DNA from: Bacteroides neonati
Lineage (GTDB): Bacteria > Bacteroidota > Bacteroidia > Bacteroidales > Bacteroidaceae
DNA length: 64,000 bases
Reading direction: 5' to 3'
Assembly (NCBI RefSeq): GCF_000499785.1
Contig: NZ_HG726025.1
Coordinates: 186,001 to 250,000 of the forward strand
Shown here: positions 56,522 through 64,000 of the stretch, in pieces
Layout: every line of letters begins with the position of its first letter
How positions within the stretch are numbered: the stretch's first letter is position 1
Translations under genes and position numbers: made by a program
Notes under the pieces: generated by a model
What the model was told of the DNA's origin: nothing
The model's input: only the letters and a program-made list of their open reading frames with translations
Databases searched by the model: none

Positions 56522-57805
56522 TTACGGACTCCAAAGCAACTTGTATGGTTTGTCGGAATAAATATTGAGTACCCATTGTCTGCCTGTCTTTACCCATTTC
56601 GCAGGAACTGTAATGAATCGAAAGATAAATCGTTTGACTCGGCTTACCGGTTCAATATCTTCAAACACGGCTGCAACCTTCTCAATAAGGTAAGCATAAA
56701 AGTTTTTAGCCATGGCTGTAAGTAGCAGGAATACTGTATTCTCTTTGAGGAATGAACAGGGAAGATGACTCCACCCGAAATCGTTATTCATCATGTCGAA
56801 TGTTCTTTCACAGGCTCCACGAGCATTGTAGAAGAGTACAATGTCTTTTTCAGAACTTTCATGGTCATTGGTTAAGATGCACCGATAGGTGTATTCACCA
56901 TCAAATAGGTCCAATTGGTTGTCCTTACGCTTTTGCCTTTGAATAACAAGTCGGTAGTTTTCTTCTTGCAAAAAGGAAGTAAAAGGTATGGAGGTCACTT
57001 CATAATTCTCGAAGTTGATTTCTTCTTTTTTCCAATCTGTGATTTTCGTCATTTCTTCATACAGAGACTGACATTTGCCGGCTCGTATGTAGAACTTGTT
57101 GCAGTAGCCATGTGTCATACGGATAATCTCTTCCGAATAAGAACCACAGTCCATCCGGCAACGGTCTATGAATATTCCCCTATCGGCCAAACGACGAAAA
57201 GTCCGTTGGAGCGTATCCGCTTGACGAAAACGGACATTTGCGTTTGCGGCCCGATTTTCCACACCAACAATGTTACCACCAATAGTTGCCGTGCCGGGGA
57301 AATAACCACGTTTTTTCTTGTAAGAATACTGAGTGTCATACTTTTCTGTGGGAATAAACTGGTGGTCGAAGTCCAAGTTATAAAGCGTGTTTGGCTTGAG
57401 TTGTTCTGTTTGAAGGAGCATATCGAGCATCAAACTATTAAGCTGTTCCGCCTTATTGAAAGCATAGCTTGCTCCTTTTTGGGAAGTATAGTGGATATCC
57501 AATTCTGCGAGTTCTTTTATGCCTCTCAATAAAGTATCCGGACTGGGGATTTCAGTATCCGGGCGTAATTCAAGATGTTTGCCAAGGTGTTTGCCGATAT
57601 CTTCGATGTGGTCACCGCCGCAATAGTAGATCCAAAATAGGCTCGAAATAATTTCGCTATATTGGTAACCGGCGTAGGAAGAACGTAATCCTAAAGATTT
57701 ATCGATCACGGAATTCAGTCCTAAACGAGAAAATTCATCCATTGCGTAAAATATACCCCCAAAAGGAGTGATATTATCTGATTTTATGGCTATTTTTGTT
57801 GTCAT
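56522..57805 (-). CDS. IS1380-family transposase
   Basis: A 427-residue DDE-type transposase from ATG 57805 (an in-frame GTG lies two codons earlier). It has the IS1380 build: N-terminal region (IKSDNITPFGGIFYAMDEF), the first Asp in LYNLDFDHQFIP, the second in IDRCRMDCGSYSEE, and the Glu in YNARGACERTFDMMNNDFGW near the end. The sequence resembles the Bacteroides elements of the IS612-IS615/IS942 group, some of which carry promoters that activate neighbouring resistance genes. It appears intact and therefore may still transpose. Confidence 0.93.
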   Translation of the reverse strand: MTTKIAIKSDNITPFGGIFYAMDEFSRLGLNSVIDKSLGLRSSYAGYQYSEIISSLFWIYYCGGDHIEDIGKHLGKHLELRPDTEIPSPDTLLRGIKELAELDIHYTSQKGASYAFNKAEQLNSLMLDMLLQTEQLKPNTLYNLDFDHQFIPTEKYDTQYSYKKKRGYFPGTATIGGNIVGVENRAANANVRFRQADTLQRTFRRLADRGIFIDRCRMDCGSYSEEIIRMTHGYCNKFYIRAGKCQSLYEEMTKITDWKKEEINFENYEVTSIPFTSFLQEENYRLVIQRQKRKDNQLDLFDGEYTYRCILTNDHESSEKDIVLFYNARGACERTFDMMNNDFGWSHLPCSFLKENTVFLLLTAMAKNFYAYLIEKVAAVFEDIEPVSRVKRFIFRFITVPAKWVKTGRQWVLNIYSDKPYKLLWSP

Positions 57806-57866
57806 ATGCACAAGTACCTTTATGGTTTGTTTGGTAGCACTAATTTAGGTGAATCTTGTGACATAA

Positions 57867-57904
57867 CCAAACCTTGAGGATGTTATTCATCCTCAAGTGT
57901 TTGG
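57867..57904. terminator. stem-loop inside the right end of the IS
   Basis: CTTGAGGATG and its complement CATCCTCAAG form a 10-bp stem around the loop AATAA, extended by six further pairs (CCAAAC with GTTTGG) past one bulged base. Such structures near IS ends are known to limit transcription or translation entering from flanking DNA. It also holds the stop codon that ends the fused N-terminal fragment. Confidence 0.6.
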
Positions 57905-58226
57905 ATTCTCTGAAAATAATATGACTGCGGATTTAAGGAATTACTACGTTTCTTGGTAAAAGGAACGGTGAGTGAAATTCGTCGTTCGGTGCTCTGCCCA
58001 TCCATATAAACGCCTTCGAATATCTGGTCGTTTTCAATCGTATCGCCACGCGATGATTCTTCGAAGAGTTTCACTTTTACTTTTCCATCGCGCTCTTTGA
58101 TAACAATTTTCCGGCCATTGAGCAACAAGGTAGTATCTTGGCGGGCATTTTCTTGTGCATACCCTGTTAGGCTCACCAGTATGCCTAACAGTACAATCAG
58201 TTGTTTCATATTCATTATTTTATGGA

Positions 58227-58676
58227 TTAATTCTTTTTCATAAACAACATGGTTACCAGATCGTCGGCTTCCAGTTCGCCTTCAATGTAGATCAGTGTGG
58301 CACCTCCTTTTTTGCTTGTTTTGAAGAGGATGAAGCGGTTCACATCTTCCTTGATTTGCGGTAGCTGATAGTAACCCGACTGTATTTGTCCGCCCTCGAC
58401 TACCTCTTTCACCTTCTTTGCCTTCTTTTTATCGGCTTCAAGGCTGCGTAGTAAGGTGGGCATCGCTTCTTCGGCATCTTTGAACACAAGGCTTTTGTAT
58501 AATTCCATTTGGTAGGTGTCGAGCATTTCATTAGATAGTTCGACCATGGTCACTCCTTTCTGCTTTCCATACTTTTGAAAGACGGAGGCTATTTGCAGTC
58601 CTTGCTGTGCTTGTGCAACTGTGGTAAATAGTGCAAATAGCAGGAGGGTTAGGGTAGTGCGAATGACTTTATTCAT
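58227..58676 (-). CDS. DUF4252 domain exported protein
   Basis: A 149-residue protein with a signal peptide (residues 1-23, LLLFALFTTVAQA) from ATG 58676. The family DUF4252 is recognised by LQIASVFQKYGKQKGVTMVELSNEML in parts, the middle helix region and the closing GGATLIYIEGELEADDLVTML. Members are periplasmic, of unknown function and regularly encoded with ECF sigma factors in Bacteroidetes, as here. It lies between the putative anti-sigma gene and the disrupted barrel gene. Confidence 0.85.
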   Translation of the reverse strand: MNKVIRTTLTLLLFALFTTVAQAQQGLQIASVFQKYGKQKGVTMVELSNEMLDTYQMELYKSLVFKDAEEAMPTLLRSLEADKKKAKKVKEVVEGGQIQSGYYQLPQIKEDVNRFILFKTSKKGGATLIYIEGELEADDLVTMLFMKKN

Positions 58677-58710
58677 AGGTTTTCTTCTATTGGTAAATTT
58701 CTGTTTTGGC

Positions 58711-59154
58711 TTATTCGAATAAGGTGGCAAAGACCTCTTCTTCGTTGAGGCTAACCTCTTCGAAAGCGGCTGTTGCCTGTTGATGTATCAGCTTTGCATC
58801 GGTATATTGCTTCCCGTCGATGATTACATAGCTGTCCGGCTTTTCATGAAACGGATAGCCGATGCCGGCAATACCAAGTAGCAGTAGCAATCCGGCAGCA
58901 ATTCCACCCAAGCTATAGAGTAGGATACGGCGTGGATGAAGTATTCGGTTATTATCAACCGAAGTGTGTGCCGTAGGTACTGCACCCTTTTTCTTATCCG
59001 TTTTATTTTCTTCTGCCAGAAAAGCAAACATCGGTCGATACATCTCCAATTGTTCGGGTACGATGCCGCTTGTGAAGAACTGACGCAACTCGCGTTCTTC
59101 TTCGCAGGTTGTTTCACCTTCGAAATACTTGGTCAGTAATGTTTCTATATTCAT
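58711..59154 (-). CDS. putative anti-sigma factor, single-pass membrane protein
   Basis: A 147-residue protein. The N-terminal 70 residues are cytoplasmic with the Cys/Glu-rich ZAS-like start IETLLTKYFEGETTCEEERE. One span lies near 80-100 (ILLYSLGGIAAGLLLLLGIAG), and a short periplasmic tail follows. It overlaps the sigma gene stop by 4 bases (ATGA type), which strongly suggests that it controls that sigma factor. The family is not the FecR type. Confidence 0.75.
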   Translation of the reverse strand: MNIETLLTKYFEGETTCEEERELRQFFTSGIVPEQLEMYRPMFAFLAEENKTDKKKGAVPTAHTSVDNNRILHPRRILLYSLGGIAAGLLLLLGIAGIGYPFHEKPDSYVIIDGKQYTDAKLIHQQATAAFEEVSLNEEEVFATLFE

Positions 59155-59669
59155 GCTTCGTTCCTCCTTTTTCGTTCTATAGCTTGCAAATACAGCTCTC
59201 TTACCCGTTTTCGTGCTCTCGATAAATTGCTACGGATAGACTCTGCACTGCATCCGGTTATTTCGGCTATCTCTTCAGTTTCGTACTCCTGTACATCTTT
59301 CATCTGGATGATGGTGCGTTGAAGAGTTGGCAACGAATCGATAATCTCTCTCATCAATCGAAATTCATCTTTTTCTTCGAGTAGGCGATCGGGTGTAGAA
59401 GCCGTGGAAGGGGCTTGCACCCATTCAAGTGATACGGCATCCGGTTTTTTACTTCGCCACATGTCCATGCAGTGATGATGAGTCATGGTCATGGCAAAAG
59501 CCTCAATACTGCGGTACTCTTCCAGTTTTTCACGCATATTCCATAGCTTCAGCATCACCTCCTGTATCGCATCTTCTGCGTCATCGGGGGTATCAGTCAG
59601 CCTCTTCGCATAGTTCAGTAACTTACTGCGTAGTGGAATTACGGTTAATTTGAATTGTTTGAGTTCCAT
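59151..59669 (-). CDS. ECF RNA polymerase sigma factor
   Basis: A 172-residue ECF sigma factor from ATG 59669 (MELKQFKLTVIPLRSKLLNY). Upstream in-frame codons are open but unlikely. Region 2: DDAEDAIQEVMLKLWNMREK. Region 4: RLLEEKDEFRLMREIIDSLP, then TEEIAEITGCSAESIRSNLSRARKRV in parts. It is the first gene of the operon with the putative anti-sigma factor, DUF4252 and the broken beta-barrel. It likely directs an envelope-stress type response. Confidence 0.88.
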   Translation of the reverse strand: MELKQFKLTVIPLRSKLLNYAKRLTDTPDDAEDAIQEVMLKLWNMREKLEEYRSIEAFAMTMTHHHCMDMWRSKKPDAVSLEWVQAPSTASTPDRLLEEKDEFRLMREIIDSLPTLQRTIIQMKDVQEYETEEIAEITGCSAESIRSNLSRARKRVRELYLQAIERKRRNEA

Positions 59670-59723
59670 TGATATGAAGAAGACGAAAGCACAACGTAAA
59701 ACGTGACATCCGAAAATAAAAAA

Positions 59724-59751
59724 AGTGATGAATTTGTTCGTATTCATCACT
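59724..59751 (-). terminator. terminator of the Gfo/Idh/MocA gene
   Basis: AGTGATGAAT (59724-59733) pairs with ATTCATCACT (59742-59751), loop of 8 bases. On the minus strand a run of T follows directly. It lies 15 bases after the stop at 59767. Confidence 0.9.
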
Positions 59752-59766
59752 CATCATCTGTGGGGA

Positions 59767-60753
59767 TTATAATTTCTCCAGAATCTTATCCATCACCCAG
59801 TTTGTCAGGGTGGCACTTTCGCCGTCACAGGTGCAAACCGACTTGCCCAATAAATGATCGACCACAGCCTGGATCAACGGTTGCTGTACATGATCGGGGT
59901 TTTCGATATAGAACTCTTCACGTCCTTTTTCGGTATGTAAAGCAATGGGGTCGAAGGAGAATACCGAGAAACAAATCATGCCTTTATCGCCGATAATTTC
60001 GATGCGATCTTCTTTGGCCGATTCGTGTCCGACAAAGCACCACGAACCACTACCCACCAATCCGCTATCGAATTGGAAACAGGCACTAAGGGTATCTTCC
60101 GTTGCATACAGTCCGCCACGGTTGCTCTTGAAACCACTGGCTTTGAGAATGCAGCCAAACAGATCTTGCAACAAGTCGATTTGGTGTGGAGCCAAGTCAT
60201 AGAAATATCCACCTCCTGCTATATCGGGTTGTACACGCCACGGCAAGTTCTCGCGGTTGTAGTCCAGATCGCGCGGAGGTTGTGCAAAACGAATTTGTAT
60301 ATTAATGACGTTGCCCACATAACCCTCTTCTACCAACTCTTTGACCTTATTAAAATAAGGCAGGTAGCGACGATAGTATGCAACGAAGCATGGCACTCCC
60401 GTTTCGCGAGAGATACGGTTGATACGTGTACACTCTTCGTAAGTAACCGCCATGGGCTTTTCAATATATACCGGCTTACCTGCTTTCATCGCCATGATAG
60501 CGTAGGTTGCATGCGAGGAAGGGGGAGTTGCAATGTAGATAGCGTTAATCTCCGGATCATCAATTAACTCCTGAGCATCGTCATACCATTTCTTGATGCC
60601 CCTTTCCTGTGCATAAGCTTTCGCTTTGGCAAGGTCGCGACTCATCACTGCCACTACTTCGGAATGTTCTACTTTTCGGAATGCGGGGCCGCTTTTATAC
60701 TTGGTTACTTCGCCGCAACCGATAAAGCCCCATTTAATAATCTTCTCGCTCAT
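59767..60753 (-). CDS. Gfo/Idh/MocA family oxidoreductase
   Basis: A 328-residue NAD(P)-dependent sugar or inositol-type oxidoreductase. The N-terminal Rossmann domain starts with KWGFIGCGEVTKYKSGPA (GxGxVT) and continues with VVAVMSRDLAKAKAYA. The EKPMAVTYEEC motif (catalytic Lys about 96) and the C-terminal alpha/beta domain (GGYFYDLAPHQIDLLQDLFG, with the conserved Asp/His pair) follow. The substrate is not determined by sequence. A -7 box lies at 60777-60784 and a terminator follows, so it is probably a single-gene unit. Confidence 0.92.
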   Translation of the reverse strand: MSEKIIKWGFIGCGEVTKYKSGPAFRKVEHSEVVAVMSRDLAKAKAYAQERGIKKWYDDAQELIDDPEINAIYIATPPSSHATYAIMAMKAGKPVYIEKPMAVTYEECTRINRISRETGVPCFVAYYRRYLPYFNKVKELVEEGYVGNVINIQIRFAQPPRDLDYNRENLPWRVQPDIAGGGYFYDLAPHQIDLLQDLFGCILKASGFKSNRGGLYATEDTLSACFQFDSGLVGSGSWCFVGHESAKEDRIEIIGDKGMICFSVFSFDPIALHTEKGREEFYIENPDHVQQPLIQAVVDHLLGKSVCTCDGESATLTNWVMDKILEKL

Positions 60754-60776
60754 ACCTTCTTAATTTATTGGAAATG

Positions 60777-60784
60777 CAAATATA
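60777..60784 (-). promoter_or_regulatory. -7 box of the oxidoreductase gene
   Basis: CAAATATA (TATATTTG on the minus strand) stands 24 bases before the start at 60753. Confidence 0.55.
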
Positions 60785-60826
60785 CTCTTTTTTTAGGTAA
60801 GAATCCAGCGAAAGCGGTCGAACGGG

Positions 60827-61648
60827 TTATTTCTTTCTGTAGTATTTCTTATAGATCTGTTGGTACTGATCTTTTTTCCGAAAATCTTTCAGCCAACTAT
60901 TCAGGCTATCGAGCAATGCCGGCGATTGTTTACTTACCGCCCATGAGTAGAATTGTGTAAAGCTGATGGCGGTATTGATGTCTAACTGGGGCATCGAATC
61001 GATGGATGCACGGGCAATGCTTTCGTCACATACGGCATAGTCAATATCGCCATGGGCAACCATTGCCATCAATTGCTCGGTTCCGTACTTCTCGACTTCC
61101 TGAATATAGATCGTATCGCCAATCTCGTTGCTCAGGTTGTGAATACGCAAGATGGAAGGAGAACCTTTTACTACATGTAGAGTACGTCCAGCCAGATCGA
61201 GTTGGCTTTTGATATAGAGTGAGTCGCCTTCTACTTTCTTTCGCTGTATCAGCACTTGTTTGCTGAGTATGATGGGAGAGGTGAGGAGTAGCGAGTCTTT
61301 CAGTTCGCTGGTGGCTAAAAGATCGCTGGCGATAACGTCATACGTGCCGTTGCTTAATCCTTTCAGGCGTTGGTCGAAACTCATAACGGGATACAAATTG
61401 GCTTTCAGTCCTTTGTCGTGTGCAAAGGCCTCTATCAGTTCGTAATGGAACCCCGAAATAGTGTCGCCATCTACATAAAAACTGATCGAATTATACTCCG
61501 TAGCCACGTTGATAGTACCTTCTTTTTTTATCTCTGCATAGTCTCGCGGATGTCCTGTTGGCTGCTCCTGATCATTAGATCGAAAAAGTAGTATGGCAAC
61601 AATAATCACTACCGAGATAGTGAGGTAAAGATACTTAAATCGTTTCAT
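60827..61648 (-). CDS. solute-binding (SBP family 3) protein, MltF-like N-terminal domain
   Basis: A 273-residue protein with an N-terminal membrane anchor (LYLTISVVIIVAILLF). The rest is a type II periplasmic binding fold of family 3: EIKKEGTINVATEYN, then GFHYELIEAFAHDKGLKANL, YDVIASDLLATSELKDSL and TLHVVKGSPSILRI. It is similar to the N-terminal part of membrane-bound lytic transglycosylase F, which also joins an SBP domain to a lytic domain; here the lytic domain is absent. An amino-acid or peptidoglycan fragment ligand is likely. It follows the putative porin gene by 9 bases. Confidence 0.85.
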   Translation of the reverse strand: MKRFKYLYLTISVVIIVAILLFRSNDQEQPTGHPRDYAEIKKEGTINVATEYNSISFYVDGDTISGFHYELIEAFAHDKGLKANLYPVMSFDQRLKGLSNGTYDVIASDLLATSELKDSLLLTSPIILSKQVLIQRKKVEGDSLYIKSQLDLAGRTLHVVKGSPSILRIHNLSNEIGDTIYIQEVEKYGTEQLMAMVAHGDIDYAVCDESIARASIDSMPQLDINTAISFTQFYSWAVSKQSPALLDSLNSWLKDFRKKDQYQQIYKKYYRKK

Positions 61649-61657
61649 AAAACAGCA

Positions 61658-63715
61658 TTAATCATAAAAGTTCCAGGAGATACCAATCTTGAACAGACGC
61701 GGATTGATTGGGTAATGAGGTGCAAGGAAGTAGTTTGACTTGCCCGAACCTTGATTTACGTGATACATCATCGCGAAGATGCGTGTACGTTTAAGGTGCA
61801 GGTTGGCATACACGTTTACGATAGGATAACCGCCTATTTCCACTTGGTCGCTTTCGGGCTGCAAATAGAATTGTTGAATAGCAGGCAGATAGGCCGGTGC
61901 ATAATATTTAGTAAAATAACGTACGTCTGCACCCAGTTGTACCGTTAGTACTTTAGCCAATTTGGTTTGCAGGTACAGATTATGATAGAGTGAAAATTCG
62001 GGCAGTGGCAGTACTCCCATATTGCTTGACTTTTGCCAGCTCACTTCGTTGTCAAGGTGAAAAATACCTAAGTGAAAATTCTGCTCCAAAATAGCCGACA
62101 GTACTTGAATATTGCCTCCATGTTGTTGTGGCAAGGCTTGTTGGTTGAAGTACGTATAGTTTTTAATATTCTCTACCCCCGCTCTGAGCTTGGTTTGCCA
62201 GCGGTCGATATTGATTTCGCCTTCTAAGCGTGTGCGGAATTCTTTATCCATATTGTCATTGTCCCAATAAAAATGCTTGGAGTGGTAATGACGCATATAG
62301 AATGAAGGCAATGTATTGGTTACCGAGGCGCGTGCAATGAAACTCACCGTATCTTTCCAGAGACGGAAGTTCAAATCCATATTTCCATTGGCACGAAACT
62401 GACCGATGGCTTTACCAAGTAAACCGACTTCGCCCGTTGCCTGATAGTGAAGAACGTTACCTTGACGCTTGGATAGTTCGGCTCCCACAAATACCTCGTT
62501 TTCGGTATACTGGTCTACACTGGTAGAGTCCTTATCCATCAGGTAGTAGTTACTTAATTTGTACGAGGCGTAGGCGGTTAGTCCGGCTTTGGCGTACTTA
62601 TTGAATCCCTCGAGCAGGGCAATGCCCAATGTGTTCTTGATACTAAAAGCGGTAGTAGAGTCGTTGATGGCCGATGTGCCCGGTTTGATGTATGTATTTT
62701 GATAATAGTTATCTACTTTATCGAGTGAGGTAAAGCGGTGGCGTGTTCGTTCCAGTTTCATGGTATGAATGAAACTGGTTACAGGTACAAACTCCTTCTT
62801 TGCCGGTGTGCTGTCGTTTTTGGCTTTTTCTATTTCGCGTTGAAAACCCAGTTTATATCGCTGTGCCAGAAATACATAGAAGTCTTTGTTGTTGTTGGCG
62901 CTTTGGCTCAGTACGGTTGGAATGTTTTGCGACTCATAGGTTTTTCCACCACTTGCCATTGCCTGAGGGTCGGTGATGTAACGGTCGTCACTGACACCTC
63001 CGTTTTCGTTCATCTTCATGTTGTTGTTGCTATAAAGCAAACTTGCTTCGTAGCGATCGCCAATGTAACTACCAAAAAGAGCCGCATTAAAGAAAGAGGT
63101 ATTCTGGCTATTGTAATATCCCCGCCCATACAGGTAATCGATATTGAAGCCGAAAGCCAGTTGTTTGTTTACATTGACCGAGAAGTAGGACTTGAATCGT
63201 TCTTCGCCATTTATCTTGCTACCTGCTTTGTAATAGGTCAGGTTGGTATAAGGCACGTTACTATTTGTGAAGTTAAATTCGTCGGGGCGTACAAAGAAGC
63301 TCGAAAAGGGTTCCATAAAGATGGTTGGTTCGGAATCCCGTCGGTCGAAGAAAATGCGCGAAAGGCGTGGAGAACCTAAGTTGCCCAGATAATTGTAGTG
63401 TCCTTTGATACCCTCTACCAAGTTCGTGTTTTGGAAGAATTTATAGGTTGTATCGGCCGGAATGCGGTTGATGTTGCCGAGGTTTTCGCTCAAATGCCAC
63501 ATATAGAGTGTGGGCGGAAGGCTTTGCACTTCTACATTGGAGCTGTCGGGGTTTTGTGGACGCATGGCGGGATCGACCTGATTGCCATATTGGTCTACAA
63601 TATTGCCATACTGATCCTTGCGATCACCGTAAGGATTGTTGGGAGTGACCTGTGCTTGCGTAGCTAGCTGGCCTACAATGAAAAGCAGTATATATGTAAG
63701 TAGAATTCGTCTCAT
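61658..63715 (-). CDS. putative porin (Bacteroidetes outer membrane barrel)
   Basis: About 685 residues from ATG 63715, with a signal peptide (YILLFIVGQLATQAQ). The N-terminal linker carries a short Asn/Gln/Tyr repeat (KDQYGNIVDQYGNQVDP). The rest is a barrel of many amphipathic strands ending FKIGISWNFYD. It is of the 'putative porin' family seen in Bacteroides. The first in-frame codon upstream (TTG 63727) lies inside the -7 box and is rejected. It is cotranscribed with the solute-binding protein; the pair may act together in uptake. Confidence 0.85.
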   Translation of the reverse strand: MRRILLTYILLFIVGQLATQAQVTPNNPYGDRKDQYGNIVDQYGNQVDPAMRPQNPDSSNVEVQSLPPTLYMWHLSENLGNINRIPADTTYKFFQNTNLVEGIKGHYNYLGNLGSPRLSRIFFDRRDSEPTIFMEPFSSFFVRPDEFNFTNSNVPYTNLTYYKAGSKINGEERFKSYFSVNVNKQLAFGFNIDYLYGRGYYNSQNTSFFNAALFGSYIGDRYEASLLYSNNNMKMNENGGVSDDRYITDPQAMASGGKTYESQNIPTVLSQSANNNKDFYVFLAQRYKLGFQREIEKAKNDSTPAKKEFVPVTSFIHTMKLERTRHRFTSLDKVDNYYQNTYIKPGTSAINDSTTAFSIKNTLGIALLEGFNKYAKAGLTAYASYKLSNYYLMDKDSTSVDQYTENEVFVGAELSKRQGNVLHYQATGEVGLLGKAIGQFRANGNMDLNFRLWKDTVSFIARASVTNTLPSFYMRHYHSKHFYWDNDNMDKEFRTRLEGEINIDRWQTKLRAGVENIKNYTYFNQQALPQQHGGNIQVLSAILEQNFHLGIFHLDNEVSWQKSSNMGVLPLPEFSLYHNLYLQTKLAKVLTVQLGADVRYFTKYYAPAYLPAIQQFYLQPESDQVEIGGYPIVNVYANLHLKRTRIFAMMYHVNQGSGKSNYFLAPHYPINPRLFKIGISWNFYD

Positions 63716-63724
63716 AATTGAGCA

Positions 63725-63732
63725 CAAAGATA
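63725..63732 (-). promoter_or_regulatory. -7 box of the putative porin gene
   Basis: CAAAGATA (TATCTTTG on the minus strand) ends 9 bases before the ATG at 63715, leaving almost no 5' leader. Confidence 0.55.
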
Positions 63733-63740
63733 CAATAAAT

Positions 63741-63831
63741 AAGCGAAGAGCGAAGAGCGAAGGGTGAAAAGTTACGATGCAGCCCTCTGCGTTAAAAACT
63801 CTTCACTCTTTGCTTTTCGCTCTTCACTCTT
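63741..63831. repeat. purine-rich GAAGAGC repeats in inverted arrangement
   Basis: GCGAAGA units occur at 63742-63762 on the plus strand and the complementary CTCTTCACTC/TTCGCTCTTC units at 63799-63829, so a GAAGAGCGAA stem can form across about 60 bases. It lies after the 2-oxoacid oxidoreductase gene and before the porin promoter. It may act as terminator or be a small intergenic repeat. Confidence 0.5.
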
Positions 63832-64000
63832 TTAAACTTCTTTAATCAGCTCCATTCCCTTTTTGATAGCCGCTTCATTCATCGGTATCAGGTGGTGGTG
63901 GCGTTCGGGAAGTGTTTTCTTCAATCCTTTCAATACACTTTCGAGTGATACGACGGGGCGAAGCTTCAACAAGCCTCCCAGTACAATCATGTTAAAAGCT
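63832..64000 (-). CDS. 2-oxoacid:ferredoxin oxidoreductase gamma subunit, C-terminus (partial)
   Basis: The last 55 codons of a gene that continues beyond the window. The translated end reads NMIVLGGLLKLRPVVSLESV and LKGLKKTLPERHHHLIPMNE, then AAIKKGMELIKEV. This is the C-terminus of PorG/KorC-type subunits of 2-oxoglutarate or pyruvate ferredoxin oxidoreductases, enzymes that make acyl-CoA and reduced ferredoxin. Other subunits should lie upstream, off the window. The start and exact specificity are not visible. Confidence 0.85.
   Translation of the reverse strand, partial: AFNMIVLGGLLKLRPVVSLESVLKGLKKTLPERHHHLIPMNEAAIKKGMELIKEV

Larger units (their letters stand above)
56352..57938 (-). 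mobile_element. IS1380-family insertion sequence
   Basis: A complete element of 1587 bases. The left end at 56352 starts CCTCAAATCCGCAG. The right end at 57938, read inward, starts CCTTAAATCCGCAG, giving 14-bp terminal inverted repeats with one difference. A 5-bp direct repeat AATTA flanks both ends (56347-56351 and 57939-57943). The transposase fills most of it. A stem-loop near the right end (57867-57904) reduces read-through from outside. It interrupts the beta-barrel gene. Confidence 0.93.
55733..58215 (-). pseudogene. outer-membrane beta-barrel protein gene interrupted by an IS1380 element
   Basis: The gene is in two parts on the minus strand. The N-terminal part starts at ATG 58215 (signal peptide KQLIVLLGILVSLTGYAQ) and runs to the IS at 57938. 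The C-terminal part resumes at 56351 and ends at 55733. Removing the IS and one copy of the 5-bp duplication joins KKRSN to YRFEPHNAG without frameshift and restores a 296-residue protein. Its C-terminus (FSFGVCWYW) and strands are of the PorT/OmpW-like kind common in Bacteroides. Residues after RSN in the broken copy come from the IS. The gene is inactive as such; it was the last of the sigma, anti-sigma and DUF4252 operon. Confidence 0.88.

Noticed and set aside
1..64000. CRISPR array, tRNA or rRNA genes
   Set aside because: No regularly spaced long repeats and no tRNA or rRNA pattern were seen on either strand by reading. A dedicated scan (tRNAscan-type and CRISPR finder) would be needed to exclude small or degenerate ones.

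Overview
This window is chromosomal DNA from a member of the order Bacteroidales, most like Bacteroides or a close relative. The evidence is a SusC/SusD pair with a FecR anti-sigma factor, pyrophosphate-dependent phosphofructokinase, many genes preceded by the Bacteroidetes -7 box TAnnTTTG, and family members largely restricted to this group (DUF3244, DUF4252, NigD-like, GGGtGRT, putative porin, symporter small accessory protein). The species cannot be fixed from the sequence alone. No rRNA, tRNA or CRISPR array was recognised.

Layout. 1-7,740 is an AT-rich accessory segment, probably one end of an integrated mobile element. It holds a short tyrosine recombinase, a RadC/JAB protein, a two-HTH protein, a ParB-like protein, several unknown genes and a CTnDOT-type integrase whose upstream DNA carries three copies of an 11-bp motif. 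7,813-10,804 is core: a NifU-like scaffold with a GGGtGRT protein, HsmA and a DMP19-like protein. 10,812-14,416 is an AT-rich island: a membrane-anchored TPR protein with a C-terminal HTH-like segment, a DUF3244 secreted protein, and a lipoprotein that looks like a beta-trefoil joined to an aerolysin-type pore-forming domain. This is the most novel item in the window. A largely gene-less stretch with a perfect 19-bp inverted repeat follows.

15,007-44,977 is mostly housekeeping: Yip1-like protein, smpB, nucleoside-recognition protein, metH without its reactivation domain, nitroreductase lipoprotein, a symporter with its 41-residue accessory protein, tilS, ygiQ, a three-gene operon with a Cys-less TusA-like protein, an amidase-like secreted protein, a NagB-LmbE fusion, omega-amidase, acyltransferase, a patatin/beta-barrel protein, pfp, GH25 lysozyme, prmA, a WG/RS-rich exported protein, a FadL-like porin and a nucleoside deaminase.

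45,089-55,576 is a polysaccharide utilisation locus for an alpha-glucan-like substrate. FecR, SusC, SusD, GH13 and GH65 lie on the minus strand, and an ECF sigma factor sits at the far end on the plus strand. 55,733-59,669 is a second ECF sigma operon (sigma, putative anti-sigma, DUF4252, outer-membrane beta-barrel). An IS1380-family element with a 5-bp target duplication has split its last gene; removing the element restores the frame. The window closes with a Gfo/Idh/MocA oxidoreductase, a solute-binding protein, a putative porin and the C-terminus of a 2-oxoacid:ferredoxin oxidoreductase gamma subunit.
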